From JBBQDZ01 sp038237515 (GTDB taxonomy: Bacteria > Actinomycetota > Thermoleophilia > Gaiellales > Gaiellaceae), in contig JBBRYP010000077.1 in NCBI GenBank assembly GCA_038237515.1, positions 1 through 15,829 on the forward strand: a DNA stretch of 15,829 nt, written 5' to 3'. The stretch's first letter is position 1, and each line of letters starts with the position of its first letter. The position numbers were made by a program, and so were the translations under genes. The notes under the pieces are model-generated. The model did not search any database, was not told where the DNA came from, and worked only from the letters and a program-made list of their open reading frames with translations. This document shows positions 14,504 through 15,829 of the stretch, piece by piece.

Positions 14504-14848
14504 GTGAGCGGGCGGGCGGGCGGGCGGTCCGGGCGGGCGCTCTCGTGCTCGCGGCGGCGGCGCTCGTTGCCTGGGCGGCCACCGCATCGACGGCGCTCGC
14601 CGCCGCGCCCTGCTGGCAGAGCGTGCTCGACGACTGGCGGCGGGACGCCCGGGTCAACCACGTCTATCGACCGGCAGCTCGGCGAGCGGCGCTGGGCGGT
14701 CGCGATGGGGCAGATCGGCGTGCTCATCCAGAGCTGGAAGCTCGACGGCTCGGACTCTGGTAACGACAGCGTGAACTGGCTCCCCCAGTGGGACCGCCGG
14801 GAGATCTCTAGCTGCTTCTCGAACCGAGTCGTGCGCCTCGCCGCATAA
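14504..14848 (+). pseudogene. Decayed secreted-protein gene (signal peptide plus start of mature domain)
   Basis: From 14545 one frame encodes a good signal-peptide core (VLAAAALVAWAATASTALAA), then APCWQSVLDDWRRDARVNHVY, which looks like the start of a small actinobacterial secreted protein. It is then lost in Arg-rich noise. The core lacks a charged n-region at its own GTG. A GTG at 14504, with AGGA 5 nt upstream, opens a positively charged n-region one frame off. One extra CGGG unit in the intervening repeat would join the two. After about 14670 plausible coding moves to another frame (QLGERRWAVAMGQIGVLIQ onward), ending at TAA near 14848. At least two disruptions are therefore needed. Limits are approximate and the function is unknown. 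Confidence 0.45.
14510..14537 (+). repeat. GGGC tandem repeat, G-quadruplex motif
   Basis: Four GGG runs spaced by single C bases (14510-14512, 14514-14516, 14518-14520, 14522-14524) make a perfect G3N1 quadruplex motif. Two more GGG runs follow (14531-14533, 14535-14537). It lies between the putative GTG and the signal-peptide core of the decayed gene, where slippage of the 4-nt unit would change the frame. Confidence 0.7.
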
Positions 14849-15117
14849 CCGATGAATACCTTTGGGTACGACAGCGTTCTTCCCGCCCTCGATATCGGCC
14901 CGAACGGTGCCCGGCAGCGCGTCGGCCAGGCCGTTTCCGAGAGTCCGGCCGTACGTAGGTGATCGGCGATCAGGACTTCGGCGGACGCGCGGCCGAGACG
15001 GCGCTCAGACGCCCGGCTCAGACTGAATGAGCTTTTGAGTCGGCGCGACGTACGCGACTTTCTGGACCGGGCAGGGTGGTATGGTCGGATGTCCATCCGC
15101 TAGCGGGAGCGATTCAG

Positions 15118-15829
15118 ATGGGCCTCCAGTTCCAGCTGCATAGCATCAAGTGTCTCAATGAGACTAGCGAGGTCTCGGCCTCCGACGAGGTGTACGTGCT
15201 GGTGACGGTGGTAGTCCTTCGGCCGGCACTGCCAGGACTACCTGCCGCACCGAATCAGCGGGTGTTCAGCTACGGGATCTTCGAGGACATGGACGACGAC
15301 GATCCCGATCCCGTAGTCGTCGACGGCCAGCCGTTCTGGGGGCTCGACGGAAACCCCCAGACTATCCAGGATCCTGCTGACGTCGGGATCGTCGTGTCCC
15401 TGATGGAGAACGACAACGGCGTCCCAGCGCAGTACGTCGAGCTCGTCAACACGAAGACCGCGCTATCGCTCGTGGCGTCGCTGGGCGATCCGAATCCTCA
15501 GTCACGCGCGACACGACTCACCGCCGACATCGCCAATGTGCTCAACGCAATCGACGTCCCTATTCCCTTCACGTTCGATGACGACCACCTCGGGACACAG
15601 CAGCTCGTCCTCGACCGGTCTGACCTCTTGACCGGTGGCTCCAAGGACAAGACCATGGTTATCGCAGGCGACGGCGGCGAGTACGAGCTCGTCTTCCGCA
15701 TCAGGTTCCAAGGTTGGGAGCACAACCTGCCGAGCGCCGGGCAGGTGGCGGTCGCGCCGGGTAGCAGCCCGACCAGCTGGTACACCACCCCCGAGAACCT
15801 GCAGCACATCGCCTACGTCGGCACCGACG
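15118..15829 (+). CDS. Partial open reading frame, unknown protein with acidic beta-sandwich-like character (runs off the window)
   Basis: An ATG at 15118 opens 237 codons without a stop up to the window edge. GGGAG lies about 8 nt upstream, and TATGGT at 15080-15085 could be a -10. The N-terminus has LHSIKCLNETSEV...DEVYVLVTVV (7-32, with a gap), a pattern I associate with repeated beta-sandwich domains in actinobacterial hypothetical proteins. An acidic patch EDMDDDDPDP (56-65) and FDDDHLG (153-159) suggest Ca2+ binding. No signal peptide is present. Codon use includes many ACT, CTA, CCT, AAT and GTA codons and lower GC than the amine operon, hinting at different ancestry. No function can be assigned. 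Confidence 0.7.
   Translation, partial: MGLQFQLHSIKCLNETSEVSASDEVYVLVTVVVLRPALPGLPAAPNQRVFSYGIFEDMDDDDPDPVVVDGQPFWGLDGNPQTIQDPADVGIVVSLMENDNGVPAQYVELVNTKTALSLVASLGDPNPQSRATRLTADIANVLNAIDVPIPFTFDDDHLGTQQLVLDRSDLLTGGSKDKTMVIAGDGGEYELVFRIRFQGWEHNLPSAGQVAVAPGSSPTSWYTTPENLQHIAYVGTD

Larger units (their letters stand above)
14349..15117. other. Gene-poor stretch after the operon
   Basis: There is no intact gene here. It holds a 7-bp hairpin (14384-14424), a G-quadruplex motif, decayed secreted-protein remains and, from about 14850, sequence in which neither strand shows a credible product. A long open frame on the minus strand (14158-15096) overlaps the end of the GcvT-family gene, has no ribosome site or familiar motif, and looks like a shadow. 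Confidence 0.5.

Noticed and set aside
1..15829. CRISPR arrays, rRNA or intact insertion sequences
   Set aside because: No regularly spaced repeats, no rRNA-like segments, and no transposase frame or matching terminal repeats were seen.

Overview
The window is about 15.8 kb of GC-rich DNA with actinobacterial codon habits: GTG starts, ATGA/GTGA gene overlaps, and very high G/C at third codon positions. The electron-transfer proteins are of the type that feeds menaquinone. A soil actinobacterium such as a member of Thermoleophilia is a reasonable guess, but no marker gene here fixes the lineage.

Left part, minus strand, about 1-5.5 kb. A secreted or lipoprotein-like gene (2691-3821) has its own consensus-like promoter and a strong Shine-Dalgarno. 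It is followed by a large multi-pass membrane protein (138-2627). Both are of unknown function. Behind their promoter lies an approximately 800 bp gap with lower GC, several hairpins and a 14-bp palindrome, but no convincing gene. Next, also on the minus strand, is a two-gene unit: a zinc-ribbon membrane protein (5072-5425) overlapping a universal-stress-protein-like gene (4620-5093). A perfect 12-bp hairpin follows that unit.

Centre, plus strand, 5.5-14.35 kb. This is the coherent system of the window: an APC-family permease, a trimethylamine dehydrogenase, EtfB, EtfA, a membrane-bound cytochrome b/iron-sulfur CCG-domain protein of the ETF:menaquinone oxidoreductase (EMO/DgcB-like) type, and a GcvT-family folate-dependent protein. 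The last three genes overlap by 4 nt. The proposed flow is uptake of a methylated amine, then oxidative N-demethylation at a covalently bound FMN. Electrons pass through [4Fe-4S] to ETF and the membrane Fe-S protein into the quinone pool. The released one-carbon unit would be captured on tetrahydrofolate by the GcvT-like protein. The dehydrogenase keeps the residues that define trimethylamine specificity in the characterised Methylophilus enzyme. The EtfB resembles the ETF that partners that enzyme.

Right end, 14.35-15.83 kb. A gene-poor stretch carries a decayed secreted-protein gene headed by a perfect GGGC-repeat G-quadruplex motif. After it, an open reading frame of lower GC starts at 15118 and runs off the window edge.
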